A DNA stretch of 64,000 bases from Streptosporangium violaceochromogenes. GTDB lineage: Bacteria > Actinomycetota > Actinomycetes > Streptosporangiales > Streptosporangiaceae. The translations under genes were made by a program, and so were the position numbers. The notes under the pieces were generated by a model. That model was not told the origin of the DNA and did not search any database. It saw nothing but the letters and a program-made list of their open reading frames with translations. The DNA is taken from contig NZ_BNBB01000005.1 of the NCBI RefSeq assembly GCF_014654615.1, positions 1 to 64,000 of the forward strand, in the 5' to 3' direction. Positions 1 to 9,025 of this stretch are shown one piece after another; within the stretch, counting starts at the first letter, position 1, and the number at the start of each line of letters is the position of its first letter.

Positions 1-115
1 CGCCGGATTCATGTCGAACCACCGCGAACCCCGCGACAGCCCCACACACACCCGCAACCCCACCAGAACCACAACCCACCCCGTCTCCGGAGCAACCCTT
101 CCAACTTACTCCAAC

Positions 116-138
116 ATTTGGTTCTCGTCAAACCAAAT
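116..138. promoter_or_regulatory. Inverted repeat upstream of AI-2E-type permease
   Basis: Arms ATTTGGTT (116-123) and AACCAAAT (131-138) are perfect complements around a 7-base loop, in the AT-richest part of the 310 bp before the first gene. It could be an operator for the permease gene. It could also end an unseen upstream gene, but no T-tract follows. I see nothing else convincing in positions 1-310. Confidence 0.3.
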
Positions 139-310
139 CTCGGTGACACACGCACGTCTCACCGAAGGCATCTGTCGGAGGGCTCCCGAGGTCGCGGCGG
201 TATCCGCCTGCCCCCTCGGGCCCGTGAACTCTATGGAAGGCGTCGTCCCCCGTCAAATCGGGAAACCTGGGTGGCGACGTGTTCCTCACCGTGGGGGTAG
301 GGAGTCCGGT

Positions 311-1366
311 ATGACGGATCAAAGAGCGTTTCCCCGAGCTCTCACCGTGCTGTTGTGCACCGCGAGCGCCGTGGTCACACTGGCCGGCATCCGGGAGGTC
401 GGGTCGATCGCCGGACCGGTGATGCTGGCGCTGGTGCTTGTTGTGGCGGTCGCCCCGATCAGGACCTGGTTGCAAAGACACCGCGCACCCGGATGGACCC
501 TCGTCGCCGCCCCCCTGCTGGTGGTGCTGCTCCTGCTGCTCGGCATGGTGTCGATTCTCAGTCTCTCCCTCGCCCAGCTCGCCCTTCTCGCCTCGACCTA
601 CAGCCACCGGTTCGACCAGCTCATCGTCCAGGCGCAGCAGCTGGCCGTGCGGCTCGGCCTCGGCACGCAGCAGATGAACCAGGCGATCAAGGCGTTCGAC
701 CCGGGGAAGATCTTCGATCTTCTCACCGGATTCGCCTCCGGCCTGGTCGGGGCCTTCTCCAGCCTGGTGCTCATTGTCGTCCTGCTGCTGGCGATGTGCC
801 TGGACGCGCCGTCCTTCTCACGTCTGCTCTCCGTCAACGCCACCGGACAGCGCTCCGGGCTGATCCACGCACTCGGCGTCTTCGCTCAGAAGACCCGCCG
901 TTATCTGGCCGTCTCCACGGGGTTCGGGCTCATCTGCTCGGTGCTGGACGTGGGTGCGCTCTGGCTGCTCGGGGTACCGCTTCCCTTTCTCTGGGGAGTC
1001 TTGGCATTGATCACTAACTATGTCCCAAACGTCGGCTTTGTCATTGGACTGATCCCGCCCGCCCTGCTCGCCCTGCTCGAAGGCGGCCCGAAGACCATGC
1101 TCCTCGTGATCGCCGCCTACATCGCGATCAACTTCGTGGTCCAGTCGCTCATCCAGCCCAAGTTCCTCGGCGACGCCGTGGGCCTGTCCACGACCATGAC
1201 GATGCTGTCCCTGTTGCTGTGGGCGTTCGTGCTCGGCCCGCTGGGAGCGCTTCTGGCCATCCCCCTCAGCCTGCTGACCCGCGCCCTGCTGATCGACAGC
1301 GACCCGAACGGGCGATGGGCCGCGGCCCTCATCTCCGGAGAAGCCCCTTCTGACGGGCGACCGTGA
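311..1366 (+). CDS. AI-2E family (PerM/UPF0118) transporter
   Basis: Integral membrane protein of 351 aa, the usual length of the AI-2E exporter/PerM family. Hydrophobic segments occur near residues 8-60, then a long amphipathic region (about 90-140), then a cluster of membrane segments to the C-terminus with the family's typical PNVGFVIGLIPP and QSLIQPKFLGD signatures. I chose the ATG at 311, preceded by a GGGAG-like site, because the open frame upstream looks non-coding. The 3' end overlaps the convergent response regulator gene by 38 bp. Substrate is unknown: family members are linked to autoinducer-2 export or Na+/H+ exchange, and nothing here selects one. Confidence 0.85.
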   Translation: MTDQRAFPRALTVLLCTASAVVTLAGIREVGSIAGPVMLALVLVVAVAPIRTWLQRHRAPGWTLVAAPLLVVLLLLLGMVSILSLSLAQLALLASTYSHRFDQLIVQAQQLAVRLGLGTQQMNQAIKAFDPGKIFDLLTGFASGLVGAFSSLVLIVVLLLAMCLDAPSFSRLLSVNATGQRSGLIHALGVFAQKTRRYLAVSTGFGLICSVLDVGALWLLGVPLPFLWGVLALITNYVPNVGFVIGLIPPALLALLEGGPKTMLLVIAAYIAINFVVQSLIQPKFLGDAVGLSTTMTMLSLLLWAFVLGPLGALLAIPLSLLTRALLIDSDPNGRWAAALISGEAPSDGRP

Positions 1367-1946
1367 CCGCCCCGGTGCGGTTGTCCACCTCCAGCTTCGC
1401 GTAGATGTGTACCAGGTGGCTTTTCACCGTGGCCTCGCTGATGAACAGTCCCCTGGCGATCCGCCGGTTGGACAGGCCGTCGGCCACCAGCCCGACGATC
1501 TCGACCTCGCGGGGGGAGAGCACCGCCTGCGGCGCGCGCATCCGGGTGACCAGCCTGGCCGCGACCGGCGGGGCGAGGATGGTCTCCCCCCGGGCCACCG
1601 CCCGGATGGCGTCGAGCAGGTCGTCGGTGGGAGCGTCCTTCAGCAGGTAACCCGCGGCGCCCGCCTCGATGGCGGCGAAGATGTCGCCGTCGGTGTCGTA
1701 GGTGGTCAACACCAGCACGCGGGGCGGATCCGGCAGTTCGCCGATCAGCCGGGTGCTCTCCGCCCCGGACATCCCCGTCCCCAGGCGCAGGTCCATCAGC
1801 ACGACGTCCGCACCGGGCGCGAGCCGTACGGCGTCCTCTCCCGTGGCGGCCTCACCCATCACGGACATGTCGGCGGCCTGCTCGAAGGCGGCGCGCAGGC
1901 CCTTGCGGACGACGGGATGGTCGTCGGCGAGCAGCAGGCGGATCAC
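1329..1946 (-). CDS. NarL/LuxR-type response regulator
   Basis: 205 aa: an N-terminal receiver domain with phospho-acceptor Asp52 in LMDLRLG, the conserved Thr in LTTYD and Lys103 in LLKDAP, followed by a LuxR-type HTH (about 143-195; LSPREVEIVGLVADGLSN and ISEATVKSHL). It is a DNA-binding regulator phosphorylated by the kinase encoded immediately upstream; the two frames overlap by 4 bp (ATGA), so they are translationally coupled. The divergent ABC exporter is the obvious candidate target, which is inference from position only. Confidence 0.95.
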   Translation of the reverse strand: MIRLLLADDHPVVRKGLRAAFEQAADMSVMGEAATGEDAVRLAPGADVVLMDLRLGTGMSGAESTRLIGELPDPPRVLVLTTYDTDGDIFAAIEAGAAGYLLKDAPTDDLLDAIRAVARGETILAPPVAARLVTRMRAPQAVLSPREVEIVGLVADGLSNRRIARGLFISEATVKSHLVHIYAKLEVDNRTGAVTVARQKGLLRR

Positions 1947-3043
1947 GAGGTGGGGAGGGTGACGGCCAGGGCCGTACCGAGGCCGGGGGCGGATTCGACG
2001 GTGACGGTGCCGCCGAGTTCGGCGGCTCGGGCGCGGATGAAGCCGAGGCCGTTACCCGCGCGGGTGGGCGGGTCGAAACCGCGTCCGTCGTCGACGATGT
2101 CCATCGCCACCTCGTCCTCCATGTAGGTCAGCGTGAGGGCCGCCTTGCTCGCCCGCGCGTGCCGGGTGACGTTGGCGAGCCCACCCTGGGCGATCCTGAA
2201 CAGGGCGATCTCGGCCCGGCGGGGCAGTGTGTACGGCTCGCCGTCCAGGTGAAAGGTGGCCCCCTGTCCGGAGCAGAGGCGACGCAGGGCCTCCTCCAGG
2301 GAGCCGTCCAGGCCGGGCGGGGCCAGAGCGTGGACGAAGCGGCGGGCCTCGGCGAGGTTGTCCTCGGCCGCGCGCATGGCCTCACCGACGTATCCGGCGG
2401 GGTCCTGCGGAGCGGCCCGCAGCAACAGCACGATGCTGGACAGCCCCTGGGCGAGGGTGTCGTGGATCTCCCTGGCCAGCCGCTGGCGTTCGGCGAGCAC
2501 TCCGGCCTCGTGCTGGGTCTCGGCCAGCTCGGCGCGAGTCCGGGTCAGCTCGTCGATGAGCGCGCGGCGGCGTTCGCTCTCCCGGTACAGGGCCGCGTAG
2601 CCGGTGACCGTGAGGATCGCGACCAGCGCCCCGATCCCCGGGCCGATGACCTGAGCCGGCTGGAGGGAGCCTTCCCGTACGGCCGGCACACCGACGGCGA
2701 TCCCGGTGAGCGCCAGCACGGCCAGGACCCCGGCGCGTGGCGGCAGCAGGTGCAGGCAGAGGAAGAACAGCGGAAACGCCAGCCAGACGAAGCTCACGCT
2801 GATCAGGACCAGCGCCGTCCAGATCAGGACGACGGCCACCAGCCACACCGCCGACGCCGTGCGGCGCCCGCCGAGGGTGAGACCCATCGCGTAGACGACG
2901 CCGAGCGCGACGCCGCCCGACAGGGCGACCCACGAGCCGGACGCCCCCACCAGGGCGACGGCGAGCAGCACGGTGAACACGCCGTGCAGGCCGTACCGGA
3001 GCAGCCGCACCGCGGAGACGTCGGGCCTCCCTGTCATATGCAC
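1943..3043 (-). CDS. NarL/DesK-type sensor histidine kinase
   Basis: 366 aa. Five or six hydrophobic segments in the first 150 residues form a membrane sensor with almost no extracytoplasmic loop. A coiled region leads to the HisKA_3 dimerisation helix with phospho-accepting His194 (LAREIHDTLAQG), then an HATPase domain (about 265-366) with DDGRGFD and GLGFIRARA boxes. A short-loop sensor like this usually senses the membrane or an intramembrane ligand. An alternative start is the Met at codon 3. Co-transcribed with the response regulator and divergent from the ABC exporter at 3179. Confidence 0.93.
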   Translation of the reverse strand: MHMTGRPDVSAVRLLRYGLHGVFTVLLAVALVGASGSWVALSGGVALGVVYAMGLTLGGRRTASAVWLVAVVLIWTALVLISVSFVWLAFPLFFLCLHLLPPRAGVLAVLALTGIAVGVPAVREGSLQPAQVIGPGIGALVAILTVTGYAALYRESERRRALIDELTRTRAELAETQHEAGVLAERQRLAREIHDTLAQGLSSIVLLLRAAPQDPAGYVGEAMRAAEDNLAEARRFVHALAPPGLDGSLEEALRRLCSGQGATFHLDGEPYTLPRRAEIALFRIAQGGLANVTRHARASKAALTLTYMEDEVAMDIVDDGRGFDPPTRAGNGLGFIRARAAELGGTVTVESAPGLGTALAVTLPTS

Positions 3044-3178
3044 AGGTTAGGAGGGTTTTGGGGAGGGTCCGTATCCATCCTTCGGTTGATTCGCGGACCG
3101 CCCGGAGTCGCGATGCGCCGGGCGGGCCGGGACGGCGAACCTGGGAGGAGTCAGAAGGCAACCGACCGGAGACCCGCC

Positions 3179-4174
3179 TTGTTCATCGCACTGAGAGACA
3201 TTCGTTTCGCCAAGGGACGGTTCGCCCTCATGGCGTCCGTCGTGGCGCTCATCACCCTGCTCGTCGTCCTGCTGTCCGGTCTCACCTTGGGCCTCGCCTC
3301 GGAGAACATCTCCGGCATCGAGAATCTCAGGGGCGACCGGATCGCGTTCGGCGACGAGAAGATCTCCTTCTCCTCAAGCACGGTCACCGCCGAGCAGTGG
3401 AAGGGCCTGGGCGGCGAGCCGCTGGGCGTCACGCAGACCCAGCTCACCCATGACGGCACGGGCCAGGCGGTGGCGGTCTTCGGCTCGGAGGCCCTGGCGC
3501 CGGCACGGCCGGCCGACGGCGAGCTGGTCGTCTCCCCCGACCTCGGCCTGGCCGCGGGGGACACCGTGACGATCGGCGAGCGCTCCTACCGGGTCGCCGC
3601 GCTCGGTCCGGACGACTCCTACGGTCACACGCCCGTGGTGTGGTCCACTCTCGCCGACTGGCGGCGGATCGCGCACGCCGAGCCGGACACCGCGACCGTG
3701 GTCGTGCTGAGCGGCGAGACACCGGCCCGGACGTTCGGCACGCATCCCGTGACCAAGGAGGCGTCTCTGGCCGGGATCGGCTCCTACACCTCGGAGAACG
3801 GCTCGCTGACGCTGATGCGGGGTTTCCTGTTCGCGATCTCCGCGCTCGTCGTCGGGGCGTTCTTCACGGTGTGGACGATTCAGCGCCAGGGCGACATCGC
3901 CATCATGAAGGCGCTGGGCGCCTCCAGTGGCTACCTGACGCGCGACGCGCTGGCGCAGGCGCTGATCGTGCTGACGGCCGGCGGTGTGGCCGGCGGGGCC
4001 GCGGGGTTCGGGGTCGGAGCGCTCGCCGAGCGGGTCATGCCGTTCGTCGTGAGCGTCTCGACGACGCTGGTGCCGGTGCTGGCCATGATCCTCCTGGGGA
4101 TGGCCGGGGCCGTGCTCGCCGTCCGCAGGATCACCTCCGTCGACCCGCTGATCGCCCTGGGGAGCGCCCGATGA
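3179..4174 (+). CDS. FtsX/MacB-like ABC exporter permease
   Basis: 331 aa from a TTG codon with GGAG nine bases upstream; no ATG or GTG in frame fits better. Layout is that of the FtsX permease domain: one N-terminal membrane helix (about 15-38), a periplasmic domain of about 190 residues, and three C-terminal helices containing the conserved RQGDIAIMKALGASSGYL coupling-helix region and the terminal VDPLIALGS motif. It forms a transporter with the ATPase encoded 4 bp inside its stop. Such exporters act on lipids, peptides or antibiotics. The divergent two-component system points to stress-induced export. Confidence 0.88.
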   Translation: MFIALRDIRFAKGRFALMASVVALITLLVVLLSGLTLGLASENISGIENLRGDRIAFGDEKISFSSSTVTAEQWKGLGGEPLGVTQTQLTHDGTGQAVAVFGSEALAPARPADGELVVSPDLGLAAGDTVTIGERSYRVAALGPDDSYGHTPVVWSTLADWRRIAHAEPDTATVVVLSGETPARTFGTHPVTKEASLAGIGSYTSENGSLTLMRGFLFAISALVVGAFFTVWTIQRQGDIAIMKALGASSGYLTRDALAQALIVLTAGGVAGGAAGFGVGALAERVMPFVVSVSTTLVPVLAMILLGMAGAVLAVRRITSVDPLIALGSAR

Positions 4175-4848
4175 GCCTGGAACTGACCGACCTCCGCCTG
4201 ACCTACGCCGACGGCGACGCCACGCTGGTCGCGCTCGACGATGTGTCGCTGACCGTGAAGCCGGGCGAGCTGGTCGCGGTGGTGGGCCCCTCGGGGTCCG
4301 GCAAGTCCAGCCTGCTGGCCGTCGCCGGGACGCTGCTGCGGCCCGACTCCGGCCGGGTGATCGTCGACGGGACCGACGCCTGCGGGCTGAACGACCGGGA
4401 GCGCACCACGCTGCGCCGGGAGCGGATCGGCATCGTCTTCCAGCAGGCCAACCTGATCGCCTCGCTCACCGCGCTCGAACAGCTGCTGGCGGTGGACCAC
4501 ATGCGGGGCGGGGTCTCGGGCAGGGCCGCCGGTCTGCTGCGGGCGGTGGGGCTGGCCGGCAAGGAGGACCGGCGCCCGCATCAGCTCTCCGGCGGCGAGC
4601 GGCAGCGGGTCAACATCGCCCGCGCGCTGATGGGTGAGCCGGCGGTGCTGCTGGTCGACGAGCCCACCTCGGCTCTGGATCACGCCAGGGGCTCGGAGAT
4701 CATGGGGTTGCTGGCGGAGCTGACCGAGGAGCGCGCGGTGGCGACGCTGCTGGTCACGCATGACATGGGGCAGATCGGCCACGCGCACCGGGTGACGGAG
4801 ATGGACGACGGCCGCCTGTCGGAACGGCGGGCCGGTTCTCGGCCGTGA
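4171..4848 (+). CDS. ABC exporter ATP-binding protein (LolD/MacB class)
   Basis: 225 aa ATPase with Walker A GPSGSGKSS, Q-loop FQQANLI, signature LSGGERQRV, Walker B VLLVDEPTSALD and switch His in LLVTHD. All catalytic residues are present. The ATG overlaps the permease stop (ATGA), so subunits are made in step. The gene ends just before a strong palindromic terminator. Confidence 0.95.
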   Translation: MSLELTDLRLTYADGDATLVALDDVSLTVKPGELVAVVGPSGSGKSSLLAVAGTLLRPDSGRVIVDGTDACGLNDRERTTLRRERIGIVFQQANLIASLTALEQLLAVDHMRGGVSGRAAGLLRAVGLAGKEDRRPHQLSGGERQRVNIARALMGEPAVLLVDEPTSALDHARGSEIMGLLAELTEERAVATLLVTHDMGQIGHAHRVTEMDDGRLSERRAGSRP

Positions 4849-4887
4849 CCCGGGCGCCGAGAACCGGGCCGTCCTTCCGCGCGGCGG

Positions 4888-4933
4888 CCTTTCCGCGCCG
4901 GACGCCCCGGCCGGGGCGTCCGGCGCGGAAAGG
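4888..4933. terminator. 46-bp perfect palindrome, bidirectional terminator
   Basis: Two perfectly complementary 23-base arms (4888-4910 and 4911-4933) abut with no spacer, between the convergent ABC ATPase gene (ends 4848) and the glycosyltransferase gene (ends 4943). The arms have AAAGG at the base and a GC core, as expected of an intrinsic terminator used from both sides. Confidence 0.75.
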
Positions 4934-4942
4934 GGCGGCCTT

Positions 4943-6334
4943 TCAGGCCGAGACGCGCACGGGGACGGGGAGACGGCGGGGCGTCCTCGGCGGGGTGGAG
5001 GGGAGCTTGGCGACACGGCGCTCCCAGGGCATGGCAAGGGCCAGGACCGGCAGGAGCACGATGGAGCACTGTGCCCAGACCGAGTGCAGCGCCCACCAGG
5101 TGTCGGGGCCGAACTGGGTCATGTAGAGGTAGCCGTATCCGGCCCAGACGGACACGCCGATGACGGCCGGCCAGGCGAAGCGGGTGGGCCGGGCGATCAG
5201 GAACGGCATGAACCACAGCAGGTACTGCGCGCCCAGGCGCGGGGTGACGACCATGAAGGCCAGCAGCAGGGCCGTGGTGAGGTCCACCGGGTCGGCGCGG
5301 CGCCACAGCAGGGCCACCACCACCATGGTGACGTAGATCAGCCGCGTGCCGAACGTGGCGATCCCGCTGTGGAGCGTCCAGTCGCCCCCGACCAGGATCG
5401 CGCTGTAGCCCCACTCTCCGACGATCGGGCGGATGTCCTGGATCGTCCGGATGACCTCGGGGATCTGGTTCAGCGAGGTACCGGCGAAGACGGGGAGCGT
5501 GACCAGGAAGAAGACGGGGGCGACCCCCGCGGCGACGAACGCGACGACGCGGGCGCGGACGGTCGGCAGCAGCAGGAGCATCCCGGGGATCAGCCAGATC
5601 GGCCAGCTCTTGGCGCACAGCGCCAGGCCCATCAGCAGGCCGGCGAACAGGGCACGGCGCAGGGAGGCCCTCTCGCCCGGGCGGGAGGTGAGCGCCCGGT
5701 GCACCACGCCGCCGGGCCCGACGGCGTGCCGCAGGGCGCCGCCGACCCCCAGGTCGGCCACGCGCCGCCGTGCCAGCCCGACGACGTCGGTCCTCATTCC
5801 CGGGCGCTCGGGGTCGCCCGGGCCTCTGGCGACCACGAACGCGGCGACGCCGAAGACCAGCGCGACCGGCTCGACCTGGCCGTGCACGGAGGCGACCAGG
5901 AGGGCCAGGGGGTTGCAGGCGTACTGGAAGGCGCGCAGCGAGGCGGTGGGGCCGCCGGCGAGCTTGCCGACCAGCGGGATCAGCACGACGTCGGCGACCA
6001 CCGTGACCAGCCGCCCGCCGATCTCCCAGGGGATGCCCAGCCAGAGCAGCAGGCCGTACACGTAGGGGATGGTCGGGAGGAAGTGCCAGCCGCCCTTGCT
6101 GCCGAGAACGGGGTCCTGGTGGTTGAGGATCGCCTCGCCGGCGGGCTTGAAGCTCCTCATGAAGTCCACCGGCTGCCAGGTGTCGACCGCGGAGGTGGCC
6201 ATGATGAGCACCCGGAACCCGATTCCGACCGCGAGCACGACCACAAGGGAGGGGCGCCAGCCCTTCCACTGCGCGACCAGGGCGAGTACAACACCTGTGA
6301 CGAGGACAAACCCCGTAAGAATTGCGTAGTCCAT
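4943..6334 (-). CDS. GT-C type membrane glycosyltransferase (GT87/DUF2029-like)
   Basis: 463 aa with roughly 10-11 hydrophobic segments. An early acidic loop (STSAVDTWQPVDFMRSFKPAG, preceded by FRVLI) resembles the first extracytoplasmic loop of polyprenol-phosphate-mannose-dependent GT-C transferases. Later segments carry the NPLALLVASVHGQVEP and AKSWPIWLIPG patterns common to this family. It probably moves a sugar from a polyprenyl-phosphate donor to a cell-envelope acceptor; acceptor unknown. Residues about 175-235 form an arginine-rich cytoplasmic insertion between helices. No partner genes adjoin it. Confidence 0.7.
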   Translation of the reverse strand: MDYAILTGFVLVTGVVLALVAQWKGWRPSLVVVLAVGIGFRVLIMATSAVDTWQPVDFMRSFKPAGEAILNHQDPVLGSKGGWHFLPTIPYVYGLLLWLGIPWEIGGRLVTVVADVVLIPLVGKLAGGPTASLRAFQYACNPLALLVASVHGQVEPVALVFGVAAFVVARGPGDPERPGMRTDVVGLARRRVADLGVGGALRHAVGPGGVVHRALTSRPGERASLRRALFAGLLMGLALCAKSWPIWLIPGMLLLLPTVRARVVAFVAAGVAPVFFLVTLPVFAGTSLNQIPEVIRTIQDIRPIVGEWGYSAILVGGDWTLHSGIATFGTRLIYVTMVVVALLWRRADPVDLTTALLLAFMVVTPRLGAQYLLWFMPFLIARPTRFAWPAVIGVSVWAGYGYLYMTQFGPDTWWALHSVWAQCSIVLLPVLALAMPWERRVAKLPSTPPRTPRRLPVPVRVSA

Positions 6335-6421
6335 GACGGTAACAGCCTGCCGGAACCTCTCCCCTGGTATCGGCCCGGTCCGAAAAACGAGACCAGTCTC
6401 TCAGCTTTTGCAACTCAAAGT

Positions 6422-6427
6422 AGTATA
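6422..6427 (-). promoter_or_regulatory. Possible -10 box for the glycosyltransferase gene
   Basis: On the minus strand TATACT lies in an AT-rich patch about 90 bases before the start at 6334. No good -35 is visible at 16-18 bp, so this is tentative. Confidence 0.25.
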
Positions 6428-6630
6428 AACAACACATTTGGTAGCTGATGGAGGCGGGGTACGACATCGGCATCGCCGGAGAGATCGCAAGCCGGGAGTG
6501 AGCGCTCGGGGGACGTCCGCCTCCCCGCCCGGCGGATCTCCGAAGAGCGCGGGGCCGATAACGGGATGTGCCCGCAGAAACGCCGGGGTATCGTGACAAC
6601 GCACCTCGCACCACCCTGGAGCGCCACAAA

Positions 6631-7281
6631 ATGGTCTTCGGCATCACCGACATCTGGACCTTCGTCATCGGCGCCTTCTTCATCATCCTGCTGCCGGGGC
6701 CCAACTCCCTCTACGTGCTCGCCACCGCGGCACAGCGCGGGGTGCGGCAGGGGTATCGCGCCGCGATGGGGGTTTTCACCGGTGACACCGTCCTGATGGT
6801 CCTCGCGGCGGCCGGGGCCGCCTCGCTCCTGCGGTCGACGCCGATCCTGTTCGCCGCGGTCAAGTACGCCGGGGCGGCCTACCTGGCGTGGATCGGGTTC
6901 CAGATGCTCCGGGGCGCCTGGCGGTCGTGGCGGGCACCGGAGCCCGCGAGGGCCGTCCCCGCATCGCCGCGGGCGGCGGAGAACCCCTTCCGCAAGGCCC
7001 TGGTGATCAGCCTGATGAACCCGAAGGCGATCCTGTTCTTCATCTCGTTCTTCATCCAGTTCGTGGACCCCGCCTACGGCGCGCCCGCGCTGTCGTTCCT
7101 GATCCTCGGGGCCGTCTGCCAGGTGTTCAGCGTGCTCTACCTGTCGGCGCTGATCTTCGGCGGGACCTTCCTCGCCGCCCAGTTCCGCTCGCGCCGCAGA
7201 CTGGCGGCCGGCCTCACCAGCGGGGTGGGCGCGCTGTTCATCGGCTTCGGCGCCAGGCTGGCCACCGCCTCCCTCGGCTGA
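6631..7281 (+). CDS. leuE: LeuE-like amino-acid exporter (LysE/RhtB family)
   Basis: 216 aa, matching E. coli LeuE in length and across much of its sequence as I recall it: the LPGPNSLYVLATAA motif after the first helix, MGVFTGDTVLM, the central SLMNPKAILFFISFFIQFVDP motif and the end VGALFIGFGARLAT. About six membrane segments. The start is the ATG at 6631 with GGAG nine bases upstream; a longer frame begins at 6568 but its extra residues do not look like the family. Probably exports leucine or related neutral amino acids. Confidence 0.85.
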   Translation: MVFGITDIWTFVIGAFFIILLPGPNSLYVLATAAQRGVRQGYRAAMGVFTGDTVLMVLAAAGAASLLRSTPILFAAVKYAGAAYLAWIGFQMLRGAWRSWRAPEPARAVPASPRAAENPFRKALVISLMNPKAILFFISFFIQFVDPAYGAPALSFLILGAVCQVFSVLYLSALIFGGTFLAAQFRSRRRLAAGLTSGVGALFIGFGARLATASLG

Positions 7282-7567
7282 CCGCGGCGCCCGCCGCGCG
7301 CCTTCCCCCCGGGGAAGAGAGGGCCGGAAAGCAAGGAGGTGGCAGGCACGGGGGACACGCGCTGGGGCGCACGCGAAGCCGCGGGCGGCGGAGACCCGAA
7401 GGAAACAAGGGAAGCCCGGGCACGTATCCGGCTCGGGTACGGTGAATGGCCGGTCGAAATCGCAACGGCCTCCCCTTCGAGCCCACGCGACAGACCCGGT
7501 GCGCCCGGCGATCCCCACCGGGGGAGAAACCTCTCCCGGTGCCGTCTCCCCCGTCCCCTGGAGCGCC

Positions 7568-8215
7568 ATGAGCCACACACCCGTCGCCCTCCCCCGTCTC
7601 GCGGCCCTGATCCGGCAGGCGGTGCCAAGGCTCCTGGAGGGGGTGGTCGCCCCCCTGGCCGTCTTCTACGCCGCGCTGGCGCTCCTCGGCCTGAACGGCG
7701 CGCTGATCGCGGCGGTGGGCTGGGTGTACGCCGGGGTGGGGTGGCGGCTGATCCGGCGGATCCCGGTGCCCGGAACGATGATCCTCGCCGCCATCGCGAT
7801 CACCGTGCGCGGGCTGCTGGGGCTGTGGAGCGGGAGCGCGGTGGTCTACTTCCTCCAGCCCGAACTGGGCACCATCTGCGTCAGCATGGCCTTCCTGGCC
7901 TCGGTGCGGCTGAACCGCCCGCTGGTGCAGAGGCTCACACTCGACTACATCCATCTGCCCTCCGCGGTGCTGCGCCATGAGCGGGTGCGCAGGTTCTTCG
8001 CCCGGATCACCCTGCTGTGGGCCTTCGTGCTGCTGGCCAACTCCTCGGTGAGCATCTGGCTGCTGCTCCACCAGTCGATCGGGACCTACCTGCTGGTCCG
8101 CACCTCGGTCGTGGCGCTGATCAGCGGGGTGGCCGCGGTCATCTCCGTCCACGCCTTCCGCCGTGTGCTGCGCAGGCTGCACCACGACCCGGCTCCCGCC
8201 GCCCTGACCCCCTGA
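7568..8215 (+). CDS. Integral membrane protein, VC0807-like
   Basis: 215 aa with about five or six hydrophobic segments and a conserved-looking block LNRPLVQRLTLDYIHLP followed by FARITLLWAFVLLANSSVSIWLLL. This resembles the VC0807 family of unknown function; the assignment is from memory of the pattern. Start chosen at 7568 (GGAG five bases upstream); the frame extends back to 7442 without family-like sequence. It shares strand with the tspO-like gene downstream. Confidence 0.55.
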   Translation: MSHTPVALPRLAALIRQAVPRLLEGVVAPLAVFYAALALLGLNGALIAAVGWVYAGVGWRLIRRIPVPGTMILAAIAITVRGLLGLWSGSAVVYFLQPELGTICVSMAFLASVRLNRPLVQRLTLDYIHLPSAVLRHERVRRFFARITLLWAFVLLANSSVSIWLLLHQSIGTYLLVRTSVVALISGVAAVISVHAFRRVLRRLHHDPAPAALTP

Positions 8216-8317
8216 CCCCCTGCCCCTCCCGCGACTCCGCCCGGCGACCGGGAACGGCGCCCCGCCCGGCGAAACCGGAGCGCGGTGAGCCCGCGAAGAA
8301 GAGGGCAGGGAGGAGTC

Positions 8318-8791
8318 ATGGTCATCACAGAACATCCGAAACGCTGGACGGGGCTGCCGTTCTTCGCCCTCGCCCTCGCGCTGGTGGCGGCCGTCGGGTC
8401 GCTGGCGGCGATCGGCGCCGGCGGCGAGTACCTGGCGCTGGAGCGCCCGCCCTGGGCCCCGCCCCCGTGGCTGTTCGGCCCGGTGTGGACGGTGCTCTAC
8501 ATCATGATCGCCGTCTCCGGCTGGCTGGCCTGGTCGGCCCGTGGCCGGACCCCCGCGCTCGGCGTCTACGCGGCCCAGCTCGTGCTCAACGCGGCCTGGA
8601 CACCCCTGTTCTTCGGTGCCGGGCTGTACGGCCCGGCCTTCGTCGAGATCGTCGTGCTGTGGGGGACGATCGCGGCCACCGCCGTCCTGTTCCGGCCGAT
8701 CAGCCGCCCGGCCGCCTGGCTGCTGGTGCCGTACCTGCTCTGGGTCGGCTACGCGGCGGCGCTGAACCTCGCCGTCTGGCTGCTCAACTGA
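8318..8791 (+). CDS. tspO: TspO/MBR family membrane protein
   Basis: 157 aa with five membrane segments. Family signatures present: PPWAPPPWLFGPVWTVLYIMI (first loop and helix 2), the helix 3 LVLNAAWTPLFFGA region with its tryptophan, and a terminal WVGYAAALNLAVWLLN. Bacterial TspO binds porphyrins and modulates tetrapyrrole or oxidative-stress responses. The start follows an excellent GGGAGGAG site, which decides against the longer frame from 8285. Confidence 0.9.
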   Translation: MVITEHPKRWTGLPFFALALALVAAVGSLAAIGAGGEYLALERPPWAPPPWLFGPVWTVLYIMIAVSGWLAWSARGRTPALGVYAAQLVLNAAWTPLFFGAGLYGPAFVEIVVLWGTIAATAVLFRPISRPAAWLLVPYLLWVGYAAALNLAVWLLN

Positions 8792-9025
8792 ACAGGGCCC
8801 GGCTCCCCCTGACGGACGAGTGCCCCTCCCCCCTGGGGAGGGGGCACGATGGCCGATCGCGGGATGTGCCGCGCACCGCCCCGTTCCTATCGTCGAAGGG
8901 ACCGATCCCTGAGGGCTTTCCAGGGATGTGACCGGAAAACTTCGGGGAGATCCCCCGATGTCGGGAGATCACCGGCTCGTCATCGTGCTGTGAGAGATCC
9001 CCCACACCGACAGGAGCAGGGCTTC

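Noticed and set aside
5084-6448. 454-codon open frame on the plus strand
   Set aside because: Antisense to the membrane glycosyltransferase; product is Gln/Asp/Gly-rich with no family pattern.
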